DNA of 64,000 nt, taken from the NCBI GenBank assembly GCA_037043235.1, contig JAWRVZ010000074.1, positions 1,759,501-1,823,500 of the forward strand, in the 5' to 3' direction. Below, in pieces: positions 10,273-21,031 of the stretch. Position 1 is the stretch's first letter, and every line of letters begins with the position of its first letter. The notes under the pieces were generated by a model, which saw nothing but the letters and a program-made list of their open reading frames with translations, searched no databases and was not told the DNA's origin. This stretch comes from Rhodeus uyekii (Eukaryota; Chordata; Actinopteri; Cypriniformes; Acheilognathidae). Both the position numbers and the translations under genes were made by a program.

Positions 10273-11366
10273 GTATGTTCTTTTTATATAGAGATCACTG
10301 TGCTAGAGAGCACCGTGGACCTTTTTTTGTAAATGTAATAATGAAATCCGCATGTTTTCTGGATATTTAAATATCTTCATTAGAACATATGGTTGGATAG
10401 GTTAAGTATGTTCTTATTCCTGCTCTGTTTGTTTGGTTTTCTTCGAACTTAAAATATGTTACTCTAGTGGGCTATGAGTTTTTCTTCTCAGAAAAAATAT
10501 CACTGATATTATTATACCGATAATACTTCAGTGTCAGTATTTAAATATTATTATATATTTTTGTATTGTGGTGCATTGCAATAAATGACATGAACATTAA
10601 ATCTCATGTGTGTACGATACGTTTAAACTTTTCTTTAAATACTCAGTAAATACAGTAGTACACATGCTGATTTTTAATTAAAGTTTTACTGTGGTCCAAA
10701 AGCGATTGTGAGAGGCTATATTTTACTTAAAGACAGATTTAGTCTTAGTAGAAAGAGATGGAAAAATTCTTAGTTTTATGTAGAGATAGAGAGAGAGAGG
10801 TGCCCTATAGACCCCATAGGACATTGTTCTTTATCTCTCAGTGCTACCCCAAATTATAGCGTATACGTCACTGTGCACTTCTAAAAATATGTCACTAAGT
10901 GCTATGTTACTAAACATGCCCTGGTCCACTCATGAAGCTATTGACTAACATATATATATTTGCTTTATTTGGAGTATAATAATAGTTGATGTATTCTTAC
11001 ATTTTAATACTTATTATAATTCCGTTGCAATTTACAGTCTAGTTTAATATAACATTTGTTTTCAAAACTCTTAACAATACCCTGTGAAATGAGTAGATCC
11101 AATCAGTCATGCATTTTGTCATTATCACTTGCTCACAGTAGGTTGTCTTTGTTTGCTGAACACTTTGTCCACCTCCCTGCCTGTTATTGTTTTGATCCTC
11201 CTGGCGGCTCCTTGATACTCCTTACTGCAATATTTCTTCTGCTAAGAACTCAAGTCATAATATAACTGCTTTGTTTAAGCTTGCAACCACAATAAAGGAT
11301 GCTGTATCAAAATATGTGGAACATGTGGGGGAATTTATTTATTTTTTAATCAGTATTGTATCTTAA

Positions 11367-11414
<48 letters not shown>

Positions 11415-11768
11415 TATATATAATATATATATAAATAAATATCAGTTAAGTAAGACACATTTGCTTCTAATAAAACCCTAAATAAATTGTGTGTAATTAA
11501 GTGTAAAACATGAAAAATAAACTTTATTAAAGATATATTATATTATATTTTCTGAAAACTAATCACAGATTCTGATTAAGAAATGTATTATTTTGTAGTG
11601 AATTGACTGTAATCAGTAAAAGTCAATTGTAATTGATTTCATGTGAGACTGGTCACTTAAAATGTGCCATAGATGTTTTCTACTGATGGTTTTTGAAGAA
11701 ACTGAAAGTGTTTATCAGCTGATAATGAGAACTTGCTTGAATATTTTCTATTCTTCGTATTTCTGCAG
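10273..11768 (+). other. Predicted 5' UTR intron of the CITED gene
   Basis: It runs from GTATGT at 10273 to TTTCTGCAG at 11760-11768, a pyrimidine-bearing consensus acceptor only 10 bases before the ATG. Inside are a short GA run (about 10787) and an interrupted (AT)n array at 11371-11432. No coding or RNA gene was recognised within it. Confidence 0.6.
11371..11432. repeat. Interrupted (AT)n microsatellite
   Basis: Long AT array with two short AA breaks, inside the predicted 5' UTR intron. Confidence 0.95.
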
Positions 11769-11778
11769 TTGAAAAGGT

Positions 11779-12477
11779 ATGGCTGAACACATGATGATGC
11801 CAATGACCCACGGCTCTGCTGGCGGAGGTCTGCATGGGTATCGCATGGGAATGAACGGCCCTTCTCTGCATGGACACCAGCCCACTCTGCGGACGCTTCC
11901 CAACGGGCAGCTCATGCACTATGGCAGGGGGCCCCAGAGCTCCATGGAGGCGGCCATGAGGCAGAGGAATGTGATGAATGGCGTCATGAATGGTGGACAC
12001 CCCCACCAAATGCAGCAAGCCAATATAATGTACGGAGTTCCGAATCAGCAACCACAAGGTCACCCTCAAACCCAGCACCATCATATGCACCCCCAGAACC
12101 AACACCCACAGCAGTATATGGGTGGAGGAGGCCTTACAGCTTCTCAGCAGCTTATGGCGAGCATGCATCTTCAGAAACTCAATACTCAGTACCACGGGCA
12201 CCCCCATGGTCCCATGAATGGGCATCACATGGGAAATGTCCAGCACAGAATGGGTCCTGCTCAGTTAGCTGGCATGCAGATGGGGATGGGTGGGCCAACG
12301 TTGGGTCACAATGTCATGGACATGGACTTGATTGATGAGGAGGTTCTGACATCCTTGGTGTTGGAGCTTGGGCTGGACCGGGTTCAAGAGCTGCCTGAGC
12401 TTTTCCTCGGACAAAACGAATTTGATTTCATATCGGACTTTGTATGCAAGCAGCAACCAAGCACTGTTAGCTGCTAA
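11779..12477 (+). CDS. cited4: CITED-family CBP/p300-interacting transactivator (CITED4/CITED3-like)
   Basis: The 232-residue protein is encoded in one exon. CITED proteins are nuclear co-regulators that bind the TAZ1/CH1 domain of CBP/p300 and compete with HIF-1alpha there. The N-terminus MAEHMMMP matches the conserved start of CITED2/3/4. A Met/His/Gln/Gly-rich middle contains ASMHLQKLNTQY (residues 127-138), the conserved box also found in CITED1/2. The acidic C-terminal CR2 region (about 178-221) holds IDEEVLTSLVLELGLDR, the LPEL motif (205-208) and LGQNEFDF, the p300-binding surface. The end, FVCKQQPSTVSC, resembles CITED2. ELPELFLGQ and LRTLP resemble CITED4. CITED4 is therefore preferred but CITED3 is possible, and the a/b teleost paralogue cannot be told. 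The start was chosen because the ATG lies 10 bases after a splice acceptor and gives the family N-terminus. Confidence 0.93.
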   Translation: MAEHMMMPMTHGSAGGGLHGYRMGMNGPSLHGHQPTLRTLPNGQLMHYGRGPQSSMEAAMRQRNVMNGVMNGGHPHQMQQANIMYGVPNQQPQGHPQTQHHHMHPQNQHPQQYMGGGGLTASQQLMASMHLQKLNTQYHGHPHGPMNGHHMGNVQHRMGPAQLAGMQMGMGGPTLGHNVMDMDLIDEEVLTSLVLELGLDRVQELPELFLGQNEFDFISDFVCKQQPSTVSC

Positions 12478-14530
12478 AATTCTGCTTCTAGTCCTTAAAT
12501 CAAAGACTTGGTCATCAAGAAAAAGCTGGGGCAAGACGAGGCTAAAACAACCAGGTTTTCTTTATCTGTGAAGCTGTGCTATGCATGTTGTAGTGCACAC
12601 TGTTTGTTTTCAATGAGGGAAAAGACTTCTGGATGGTCTTTGAAGAACTGGGCACAAAGTGTGGCTTTGGTGACCACTGTCTTGTCCCATTGCTCATCCT
12701 GGATTATTGTGTGTCCCAGGGTTGAATGTAACTTCACATGGTGGAAAAAGAAGTCTGCTTGGAACTTTGCATAAACTGCTTTGCCTCCTCAGGGGCAACT
12801 AGAATCAATAGCATTTAGAAATGTATTTCTGTATGACACCTACCAAAAAGCAAACAAGATCTGTGGTGATAGAGATTTGCCTTTTTTCAAACTAACCCCA
12901 AGACTTGTGATAGAATATGTTTGAATGAGTGTTATGTTGGAATTGAAGGCTGGTACTTCAAATCGAGTTGATTTTCCAGGAGCTCTTAATGATATTTGAA
13001 ATGGTAAGGGGGTGGTGAGGTTGTAGCAGTTGGGTATGAAACATTCTTTGTACTCAGTTACACTGTCCCCTTTGTCATTTTCTTTTTACAGCTATTCAAA
13101 ACTTTTAAGGAAATTGCCTACAGTAACATGTCACATAAAACTTTTTTCATGCTTTTATCATGCTTTCATTGATTTTTTTTTTTCTGTGTTAGATAAACTT
13201 GCCTGGAAAATGGTGGAATGTTTTGTAGCCTCCCTTGCAAAAAGCTGAGCCTGTGCTCCCTGCTGATGAGTCTGAACTGTAAAACTGCCTTATAGTTTTT
13301 TTTACACAAATACTGATGAATAGTCACTGTAGACATTCCTACCTTGTTCCATGGAATGAGGAAGAAACTGCTGTCTTTATATGATTCAAAAAGCTGGCTT
13401 CAAAACTCAAGCTGTTATGTAGTGTTTGCTCCTTATTGTAGTGAAGAACATGGACCACAATATTCATCAAGCCACATGCTGCATAGAAACCTTCCACTTG
13501 TTTCTAAATTAACCGGAATGTCAGTCGTTCAACTATTGTTTGAAAAAACCACTAATCACTGCACTGACTTCCTGATGTGTGTTAAATGTTGTTTCCCTCT
13601 TCTCTACCCGAACACAGTGGGTTTAAAGTTGATTACATTAAATTACACTTACAACCTCCTTCTTAATTGAGGTCAGAATGGTCAGTTATTTAAGATGGCC
13701 TGATAATTACAAAATGGACCTGTTCATTTGCTTGCCATCGCTCAGGGTGTATTGAAGAGTTGACTGCCCTGCTGGGATTGAAAACTTCCTGTGTTGTTAT
13801 ATTGGTAGTTTTTGTGTTGCATACTCTGTGGGGGTTGGGTTGGTCTGGAAATAGCACAGCATACAGTAGTAGTAGGTTAATCTGTTCCGCCAGAGCTGGG
13901 CTCAACTCCCTCGGCTTTACCCTCTCTAGTTTGCGTAATTGCTATACGTACAGCTTGGGATTGTGCACAGTTGCCTCCAAGTGAAAAAAGCACAAAATAA
14001 AAAAGACAACCCGATGGGTCATTTGCTATGTCCAACTTGGCTGATTGTTTAGGGCTTATATACATATGAAATGGGAAATGTAGTTTCAGACTTTGATTTT
14101 GTCAGCTGTATTTCTTTTTTCTGTAGATACTGGAATGTCTTCCCCATTATGCTTATTCTGTAATTTGTGAATATTGGATAATTATAGACAAACCACATCT
14201 ATCAACAGAAAAATAGAATGATTTCTAGATTATTATTGGATGATTGAATAATGTGTCACATTCTCAGCTGTCAAATCCTTTTATTATTTTGTTAAAGGGA
14301 GGGAATATGTGAAAAATTCCATCTAATGCTACTTGAGTTTTTTTCAGCTTGTATTTCGTAAATCACAAACCACTCTGCAGAATGTTCCCTGCAGGTGTCC
14401 TCTTCCAAACTCTGTGCTGTTATGTACTATCGCCATGTTCCCACAAATGCTTTTTTTAAATGTTGTTGATTCTATCTTAAGAAAATGTATTTATTTTCAT
14501 TGAAAATAAAATATTTATTTAAAGAAGTGA
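12478..14530 (+). other. 3' UTR of the CITED gene (predicted)
   Basis: About 2 kb of AT-rich sequence follows the TAA stop and runs to a canonical poly(A) signal. It contains several ATTTA pentamers, which in other short-lived regulatory mRNAs promote decay. The open frames in it lack domains and are rejected. A shorter form could use the AATAAA near 13996. The extent is inferred from the strong signal at 14505. Confidence 0.6.
14505..14510 (+). terminator. Poly(A) signal AATAAA
   Basis: AATAAA sits in AAAATAAAATATTTATTT, about 2.03 kb after the CITED stop codon, and is followed by a TG-rich stretch (GTGATTTCATTGTATGG) as a plausible downstream element. Confidence 0.6.
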
Positions 14531-14924
14531 TTTCATTGTATGGCTCATTTAAATTTGATGGTGACTATCACAAGATTTGCTAGTACAAATGCAGAATTTC
14601 AGCGCAGACACATTGTATTTTTCTCTAAATGAATATTTATATCAGAGCGGAATTTTACACAATAACTGGGAAAAAGGGATTGTTAAAAAATATAATTAAT
14701 ACAATCTATATTTCAATGTGAAATCAAACCCAATATCAAAAGGAGTTTTCAGTTAGTTTCATAAACACTCTCATGATATTAGATTCTGAATGGAACAGGC
14801 ACAGAGCAAAAGCAGAGACAATATGTGATATAAGCCACTGAAAAACTTAGACATTTATGAACACAACATCTCTGCTAAAATATCCAGAATTGCTGTTTGC
14901 TAGTCTTATGGTAACCAACATCAA

Positions 14925-15225
14925 TCAATCAATCAATCAAATTTATTTATATAGCGCCTTAAAACAGCCAAAAGGTGCACAAGGCGCTTTCCAAAAGAAG
15001 AAAAACAAACATCAAACGACAACATAAAGAAAACAAATTAAAGAAATGAAATCAGAATCAAGTCCAATGCTATGTGTTAAAAACTTGATTAAAAAAGTGG
15101 GTTTTCAGGTGTGCTTTGAAAACACTCAGCACCGTGATGCTTCGGAGGTGCACAGGGAGTGCGTTCCACAACTTTGGTCCCTGAACACTAAATGACCGGC
15201 CTCCAAACTTTTTATATGTTGAGAA
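14925..15225 (-). mobile_element. L2-like LINE 3' end
   Basis: The minus strand translates for about 45 residues without a stop into the C-terminus of a fish L2/CR1-type ORF2: GGRSFSVQGPKLWNALP, then a HLKTHFFNQ motif, then a stop. The 3' tail reads GCGCTATATAAATAAATTTG followed by short ATTG repeats (14923-14941), the usual L2-type terminal microsatellite. It is 5'-truncated, as most LINE copies are. Confidence 0.8.
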
Positions 15226-17039
15226 GCGGGACAGCTGGTACCAGCTCCACCAGCTAAGTTTTGCTTGAAAACAGCAGGACTATGCTAGATCAGCACTATA
15301 CCATCTCTAACCACCACAATCCTGCTAGACCGACATGATATTAATGCTAATTTATTCTGGATTTTTCAGCAAGGATGATAGTAGGAAGGAAGTGCTATCG
15401 TTCAATGTTAAAAAGCAAACTTCGATGGTATACAAACAAGAAAACAATACTGCAAGAATAAAAACTGGTAGTAAATATAATTTTTAATCACAAACACTAT
15501 GACTGTGTGAATGTATCCAGTCAAATTAGTGCACAATTTCCATATTAAATAGTCCTTACCATTCTCAGAGCTTAAACATATAAAACATTGAATTATCTGA
15601 AATCACATGGCAGGCACCATCTCTTTTATTTATGACATCAAGAAATTAGAGTTTTCCTGGTATGTACAAGTGTTTTGCTTTATTTCCATCACTCATTGTG
15701 TCTTATTTACAGGTCCTCTTTCGATATTAGAGCATTCACGTTTTCAGAGAGTGGATGTTCGCATAGCCAATGATCTAATCTGTCTTACTTCGTGGGATCA
15801 GGTCTGAGTGTCTCATCTGATGGACAATTGCTCACAGTCTGTTGCTTTGTTCTGTCTCAAACACACCAGACTCCATTTACATAAAATCCATAAAAGAGGG
15901 ATGGGCTAAAACCTGTTACCAGACAGTTGATATGGACACTGTACAATAATATTAACCAAATCAATATTAGCCAATGCCTTTCTACATTACCTTACATTCA
16001 TGTTCAAACAGGACATCTTGTAACTATAAACACCAAAATCCATATGCATAAATTGGAAATTCATCCATGCTATTTATCACTGAATGATTCACAGAAAATT
16101 CACAGTCACAGCTATGAAATGTCACTGTCTAGCACCTCCCTCAAACCAGACTGATTTGTAACAGCATATGTTTTTTTTTAGACTGAGTTTGTGACTTTAG
16201 AAATTAGTAATTCTAGATAACCATTTGATAAACTGTTTTTACAATTTTTATTGATTCTAGTCGCTGTTTACCAGCATAATATATGCATTTATTAGAGTAT
16301 TTATTCACAATCCACCAACAAAATATGCATACCAATTTTCAACTTCATGGGTCATACAGTTGTAAAGACATAATGGATTTTTAATTGCACCCACTATTTT
16401 ATGAAATTTGGTATGGATTCTTTGTCTCTGACGGCCATACTCGTTTAAGGCGTAAAAATAATGAAGGAGGAGGAGGAAGACTACAGTCAAAAAGCACTAC
16501 AAACACAAAAGGGTTCCATTACCTTCAGTGCTTAGAACATTACTAAGTACATGAAATACAAATCAGATTGTTTTAATCTTAGTCATGCAAGCTTTTCAAG
16601 GAATGCCGTAAGCCATATTACCTCCAATGCTGATACACAGCGACTTGCAGACATGTAAAAACAGCTGTCATCTCTCTGTGTATACACAACACACAAATCA
16701 AGTCAAAATGAAGACAGTCTCTGTCTTGTTCTGGCACTGACTACTCTTCATGTCTCCACCCTGTCTGTCATACGGCTTTCCTTTTCTCTCGTTGTAGATT
16801 CATTCAGTCTGTGTCATAATGTCACGTGTGTATGTAGATTGGTGACTGCAGTCCATGGGCTTCACCAGTAACACCTCTTGTTTATGTAGCTAACAGTACA
16901 ACTCTCTATTTGGCCTTTTTTCATGCCACACACTTAACCAGAGATTAAGTGGCACTATCTTAACTTCCATAAATATAAAATGGTCACCAGGGTCAATTAT
17001 AATAAAAAAAATATTTTTGGTTTTGGCTGGTCCTATTAT
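15226..17039. other. Intergenic, no gene seen
   Basis: AT-rich sequence. Open frames of 60-75 codons occur on both strands but show no motif, codon pattern or splice support. Confidence 0.6.
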
Positions 17040-17320
17040 TGTAACGATGCTGCGAGGACAGGGCATGTGTGTGATGCAGAAGACAGCAGGGTTTAAACTC
17101 AAAATCACTTCAATAATAAACTCAAACAAAAGACTCGAACTGAACTGAACTGAACTGAACTGAACTGAACTGAACTGAACTCTGGCTAACAGGCAGGCGA
17201 TCCACACACAACTTACAACATTAACAACCAACAAACACAAGGGAAATGCAAGAGTGTTTTATATATAAGGTAATGACAAACACCTGGGTAGATTAACGAT
17301 TACGTGATCACACGACAGGT
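17040..17320 (-). mobile_element. LTR-like fragment ending in CGTTACA (antisense)
   Basis: The plus strand begins TGTAACG at 17040, so on the minus strand the fragment ends in CGTTACA, a common 3' end of fish Gypsy LTRs. On the minus strand it contains a TATATAA-like box (about 17262) and an ACT-rich region. It also includes the pentamer array at 17137. No second LTR or target duplication was found, so this is a probable but not proven LTR piece. Confidence 0.4.
17137..17181 (+). repeat. (GAACT)9 pentanucleotide microsatellite
   Basis: Nine perfect GAACT units. Confidence 0.95.
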
Positions 17321-17365
17321 GCAGGGAGTGAAACAATGGCCTCACAGACTAGCGGACTTTGTGGA

Positions 17366-17410
17366 CTACCACAAATCCGGAACACAGCCAGACCCAGAGC
17401 CCAACCTACC
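17366..17410 (+). repeat. 45-bp exact direct repeat, copy 1
   Basis: The 45 bases from CTACCACAAATCC to CCCAACCTACC are repeated exactly at 18077-18121. Flanking sequences on both sides differ. Confidence 0.9.
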
Positions 17411-18076
17411 ACCTTCAACCGTGGGAGCCCAAAGAGAAGAGGACAATGTTGACCCTCACATTATCAGTTTGACCAGAAGAGTGAGCCCTAAACACGTGTG
17501 GCTGTCAGATACTGACAACTGGCTGATCAACTTCAGTGCAGAGGAACTGCCTCCCATCATACCCCACCCGACACATCTGTATGTTCTGAATTATTACTGT
17601 TTCTGGACAGCATGAAAAACGACCGGACAGCTTGGGGAATTGGAATTAGCATCATTGAACTCTCCAAACTTCCCTCTTTCATCACCACAAAGCTCCCACT
17701 TCTTCTGTATGCCCATATCCCTTTAAGTTCTGTGGGAATGCCTTTATGGGGTGTGAAGCTGCAGGTTGTGTTACCTGGCTCAGCCTCAGCTCCTCCCACC
17801 CTCAGCTCCACCAAAATCCCTTGACTTTGCGGCTCCGTTAGGTTCCCCTGTCCCACTGACTCCCCATTAGTCATTCATCATTCAAAGCACGAATGACGAA
17901 TACATTGAAAGCACGTGTGCCTCTATCACTACAAAAAACTTTTTTTGTTATGAGTGGGCAACATTAGTCTTAGTGATTGACAATGCAATAATATAGTTAT
18001 AATTTAGTTGTCACTGAGATGAAGTCCATGATTCCCTCCTCTAGCCATCGGAGGGAGCTAGCGAACTGGAGAGTGT

Positions 18077-18121
18077 CTACCACAAATCCGGAACACAGCC
18101 AGACCCAGAGCCCAACCTACC
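18077..18121 (+). repeat. 45-bp exact direct repeat, copy 2
   Basis: Identical to 17366-17410, 711 bases downstream. It directly precedes a pyrimidine-rich LTR-like stretch ending at 18334. Confidence 0.9.
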
Positions 18122-18334
18122 TTTCCTCGCAAAGTTTATCACCGTTTATACTTGTGTCTGACTCCCTGCTACCGGCCCTGTTATTTCCCGTTGCCGATCC
18201 TGTCTGCCTGCCCTGATCTTTGCCTGGTATTTCGCTCGTGAATGTTCTCTGCCTGTCCTGACTTCCCTGCCTTTATGACTACTCTCATTAAAAGACATGC
18301 AACTGAATCCTAGTCCGAGTGTCCATTCGTTACA
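18122..18334 (+). mobile_element. LTR-like 3' end (CGTTACA)
   Basis: A CT-rich segment with CTGCCTGCCCTGATC, an ATTAAA signal (18290) and the ending CCATTCGTTACA has the layout of the R-U5 part of a fish Gypsy LTR. No partner LTR was found in the expected orientation. Confidence 0.45.
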
Positions 18335-18594
18335 ATAGTATGCAATAATATATCCTGATATCAGCATTCTCACAGTGCCTAACTTTCACTTTCAACTACA
18401 TTGGACTGATTTTCTACATGCTCATGATAAATCACTGATTACTGATGGTGGGGCAGTTTTTCCTCAGTGCATGGCAAAAGAAGCAGTAAACACCTTGAAA
18501 ATGTAAAATATGGTATGTTTTGTATCTGAAGTCAAAGGTGTGTTAAAATTGTGTTCAATAATGTGCCTTTTTTTACCTTCACTTGATCAGCCAG

Positions 18595-19555
18595 TTGTCA
18601 GTATCACTCTTTGATACCAATCTTTCATTTTGAAAGCCACGTCTCTAGCATCTGTAAAACGGCATTTTTCCATCTTAAACATACAGTATATCTAAATTGC
18701 GACATATCCTCTCAAAGACAAATGCGGAAAAGTTAGTTAATGCATTCATGAGTTAGTTAATGCATTCTCCCCAGTACTTGAGCGATCTCTTAACACATTA
18801 TAGTCCTTCATGTCTATTGCGATCCCAAAATACTGACCAGCTTATAATACCTAGAATATCAAAGTCAACTGCTGGCGATCGATCCTTTTCCTATTAAGCT
18901 CCTAAACTCTGGAACAGTCTTCCTAATACAGTTGGGGAAGCAGACACACTCTGTCAGTTTAAATCACGACTAAAAACACATCTCTTCAACCTGGCATACA
19001 CATAACACATTATACATAAATTTTTTATCCAAATCATGTAAAATGATTGTTACGCTGCATAATTTAGGTCAGCCGGAACATTCCCATAACATCTGATGTA
19101 CTCGATACATCAGAAGAAGAATGGCATCTACGCTGATATTGTTCTCTGTTTATTCTGAGGTTACCATGGTCAGCCGGATCCGGGCCGTATTCAGATCAGA
19201 TGAAGGACCTGCACCTGGACACGGGCACAGCACTGCCCTGAAGTGTCTCCTGAGACCATGACTCTACTAAACCCTCCCCTGTGTAGATCATGAACCCATC
19301 TCTAATCGGACCAAATTAGACTTAATATTAGACTTGAATTATCAATATAATAATCAAACTATCAATCAATCAAATCAATCAATAATCAAAACTTAACACT
19401 TAATATTCATCAATTGTATTAATTCGCCTGCTCTTTTAAGGCTGCCGTTCAGCCAAACAAACGTTGTTTATTGTTTTCATGTGACCACTGCTTTGAAACA
19501 ATCTGTATTGTAAAAAGCGCTATATAAGTAAAGGTGACTTGACTTGCCTAGAGTG
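18595..19555 (+). mobile_element. L2-like LINE 3' end, internally deleted
   Basis: It shares long stretches with the antisense LINE at 28925-29960: CTAGCATCTGTAAA, TGCGGAAAAGTTAGTT, CCCCAGTACTTGAGCGATCTC, and CTCCTAAACTCTGGAACAGT with the AAAACACATCTCTTCAACCT that follows. The RT stretch around the SRLDYCNALL box, present in the other copy, is missing here: GTTAGTTAATGCATTC (duplicated) joins directly to CCCCAGTACTT near 18770. The tail is AAAAGCGCTATATAAGTAAAG and GTGACTTGACTTG. Confidence 0.75.
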
Positions 19556-20254
19556 CACTGGAGTAAAAGATGCATTTGACTTTATTCTCTTTTAAATCGA
19601 TAGAAATTCAGAACAAACGTTTCTTAATAACCAATTTTGACAATGCACATGGAAATTTAGTTGATCCTTGACATGATTGCAGGCAGTAATACAATGTTGT
19701 GCTAATTTAATCAAATTTTTAATATTTTTTTATGTTGTAGATTTATGTAGCAAATGAGAATCAATACAATTATTGACTACATTTTGAGGCAGTTCTTTAT
19801 ATTTTTATATATTTTTCAGTTTTGTTCAACATAACTAAAACAACAGCTACTGTTTGAGGGAACTTTTGCTGTGTCGAAGGCGACACCTTGAGGAACACTT
19901 CCAGCATGATAGAATCTGAAGTACATATGAAACTAAACTAATTTCAGTTGGTGTTGTGTCATGATGTCACATGTGAAAGCTTATACTGAAGCTACAAATG
20001 GTAGGCGGCATACAACAGTGTTTTGCTCTTCAGAAAGCATTCAGTGTTGCTCTTTCCTGTCTTATTTTAAGCTGTGCAAAGCATTCATATATATATATAT
20101 ATGAATATAGGCACTACAGGCAGTGTGTATCTCCTTGTCCTTGTCCACTCAAGGTTACTGCCTGTGCAAATTGTGAACTGCTGCTCCTCAAAATGCTCTA
20201 CTAGCACCGTAGACGTCTGTCTACGTCTAGCAATGTCTGCTTCCAAGTGTTATT
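19556..20254. other. Intergenic, no gene seen
   Basis: AT-rich sequence with a short AT array around 20088-20102. No recognisable gene or repeat family. Confidence 0.55.
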
Positions 20255-21031
20255 AGTGTCCTAGTGGACGGAACCGTGGCACTGCTCTCTCCCATGTTTT
20301 GTGTGAGGGCACGTTACGTTTGTGCGCACTCTCGTGTGCTCGTATCTGCTTGTTGTCCTTGTCACCCGTTGCGCGTCGTCTTGTCACTCTGTGAACTTGC
20401 AGCGATGCGCACTTGCATTCGCCGTGTGTTTGTGTCTCGTTAGCATGTACCCCGCCCCCTTGTTACCTTGTTTCCCTTGAGTGTTGCCAGCTGTTCACGA
20501 TCACTTACCTTCCCTCATGTGTCCTATATATATCCCTCACTGTCTGCTGTTCTGCGTCGCGTTTTTGTCGCTCTATGTTTGTTCCTGAGATGTAGTTCCC
20601 TGTTCATGTGTCATTTTATATTCTAGTTTTGATCTTTGTTAATAATTCATTACATTTATATAGCGCTTTATCAAAGTCTCTCAAAGCGCTTACATGGAAG
20701 GGGGAATCTCCTCAACCGCCACTAGAGTGCAGCATCCACCTAAATGATGCGACGGCAGTCATATTGCGCCAGAACGCTCACCACACACTAGCTTTATTGG
20801 TGGAGAGGAGACAGAGTGATGAAGCCAATCAGAGAAAGGGGATGGTTAGGAAGCCATGATGGACAAATATGGCCAGGATGCCGGGGTTACACCCCTACTC
20901 TTGCGAAAGACATCCTGGGATTTTTAATGACCACAGAGAGTCAAGACCTTCTGTTGTATGTTTGTTTATTTAGATATTATAATAAACTTCCCTTACCATA
21001 CACTTGAGTCCTCCCTGTTCCATGCTGTGAC
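20255..21031 (+). mobile_element. Solo LTR related to the 1291-3304 element, split by a SINE
   Basis: On the plus strand it shares with the minus strand of the 2872-3304 LTR the run GTGTTTGTGTCTCGTTAG, CTTGTTTCCCTT, TACCTTCCCTCATGTGTC, a TATATATA box in place of TATAAA, CGTCGCG, GTTCCTGAGA, AATAAA and TGAGTCCTCCCT, ending CTGTGACA at 21031. The 5' end is diverged, so 20255 is approximate. A 5S-SINE fragment (20647-20945) lies between the AGTTTTGATCTTTG stretch and the poly(A) region. Confidence 0.7.
20647..20945 (-). mobile_element. 5S-SINE, 3' half, inside the solo LTR
   Basis: It begins with the L2-like tail on the plus strand (TTACATTTATATAGCGCTTT) and runs through GATGCGACGGCAGTCATATT and TGCGAAAGACATCCTGGGAT to the CCACAGAGAGTCAAGACC stretch. 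The 5S-like head is absent, a normal 5' truncation. Confidence 0.85.

Noticed and set aside
9954..10332. Short ORFs on both strands over the CITED promoter and exon 1
   Set aside because: They overlap promoter elements and the splice donor, have no domain, and would be broken by the predicted splicing.
11680..12534. Minus-strand ORFs opposite the CITED coding exon
   Set aside because: They are mirror frames of a His/Gln/Met-rich coding exon; the plus-strand frame has the family motifs.
12508..13984. Several plus-strand ORFs downstream of CITED
   Set aside because: They lie in the AT-rich 3' UTR, start at chance codons and have no recognisable domain.
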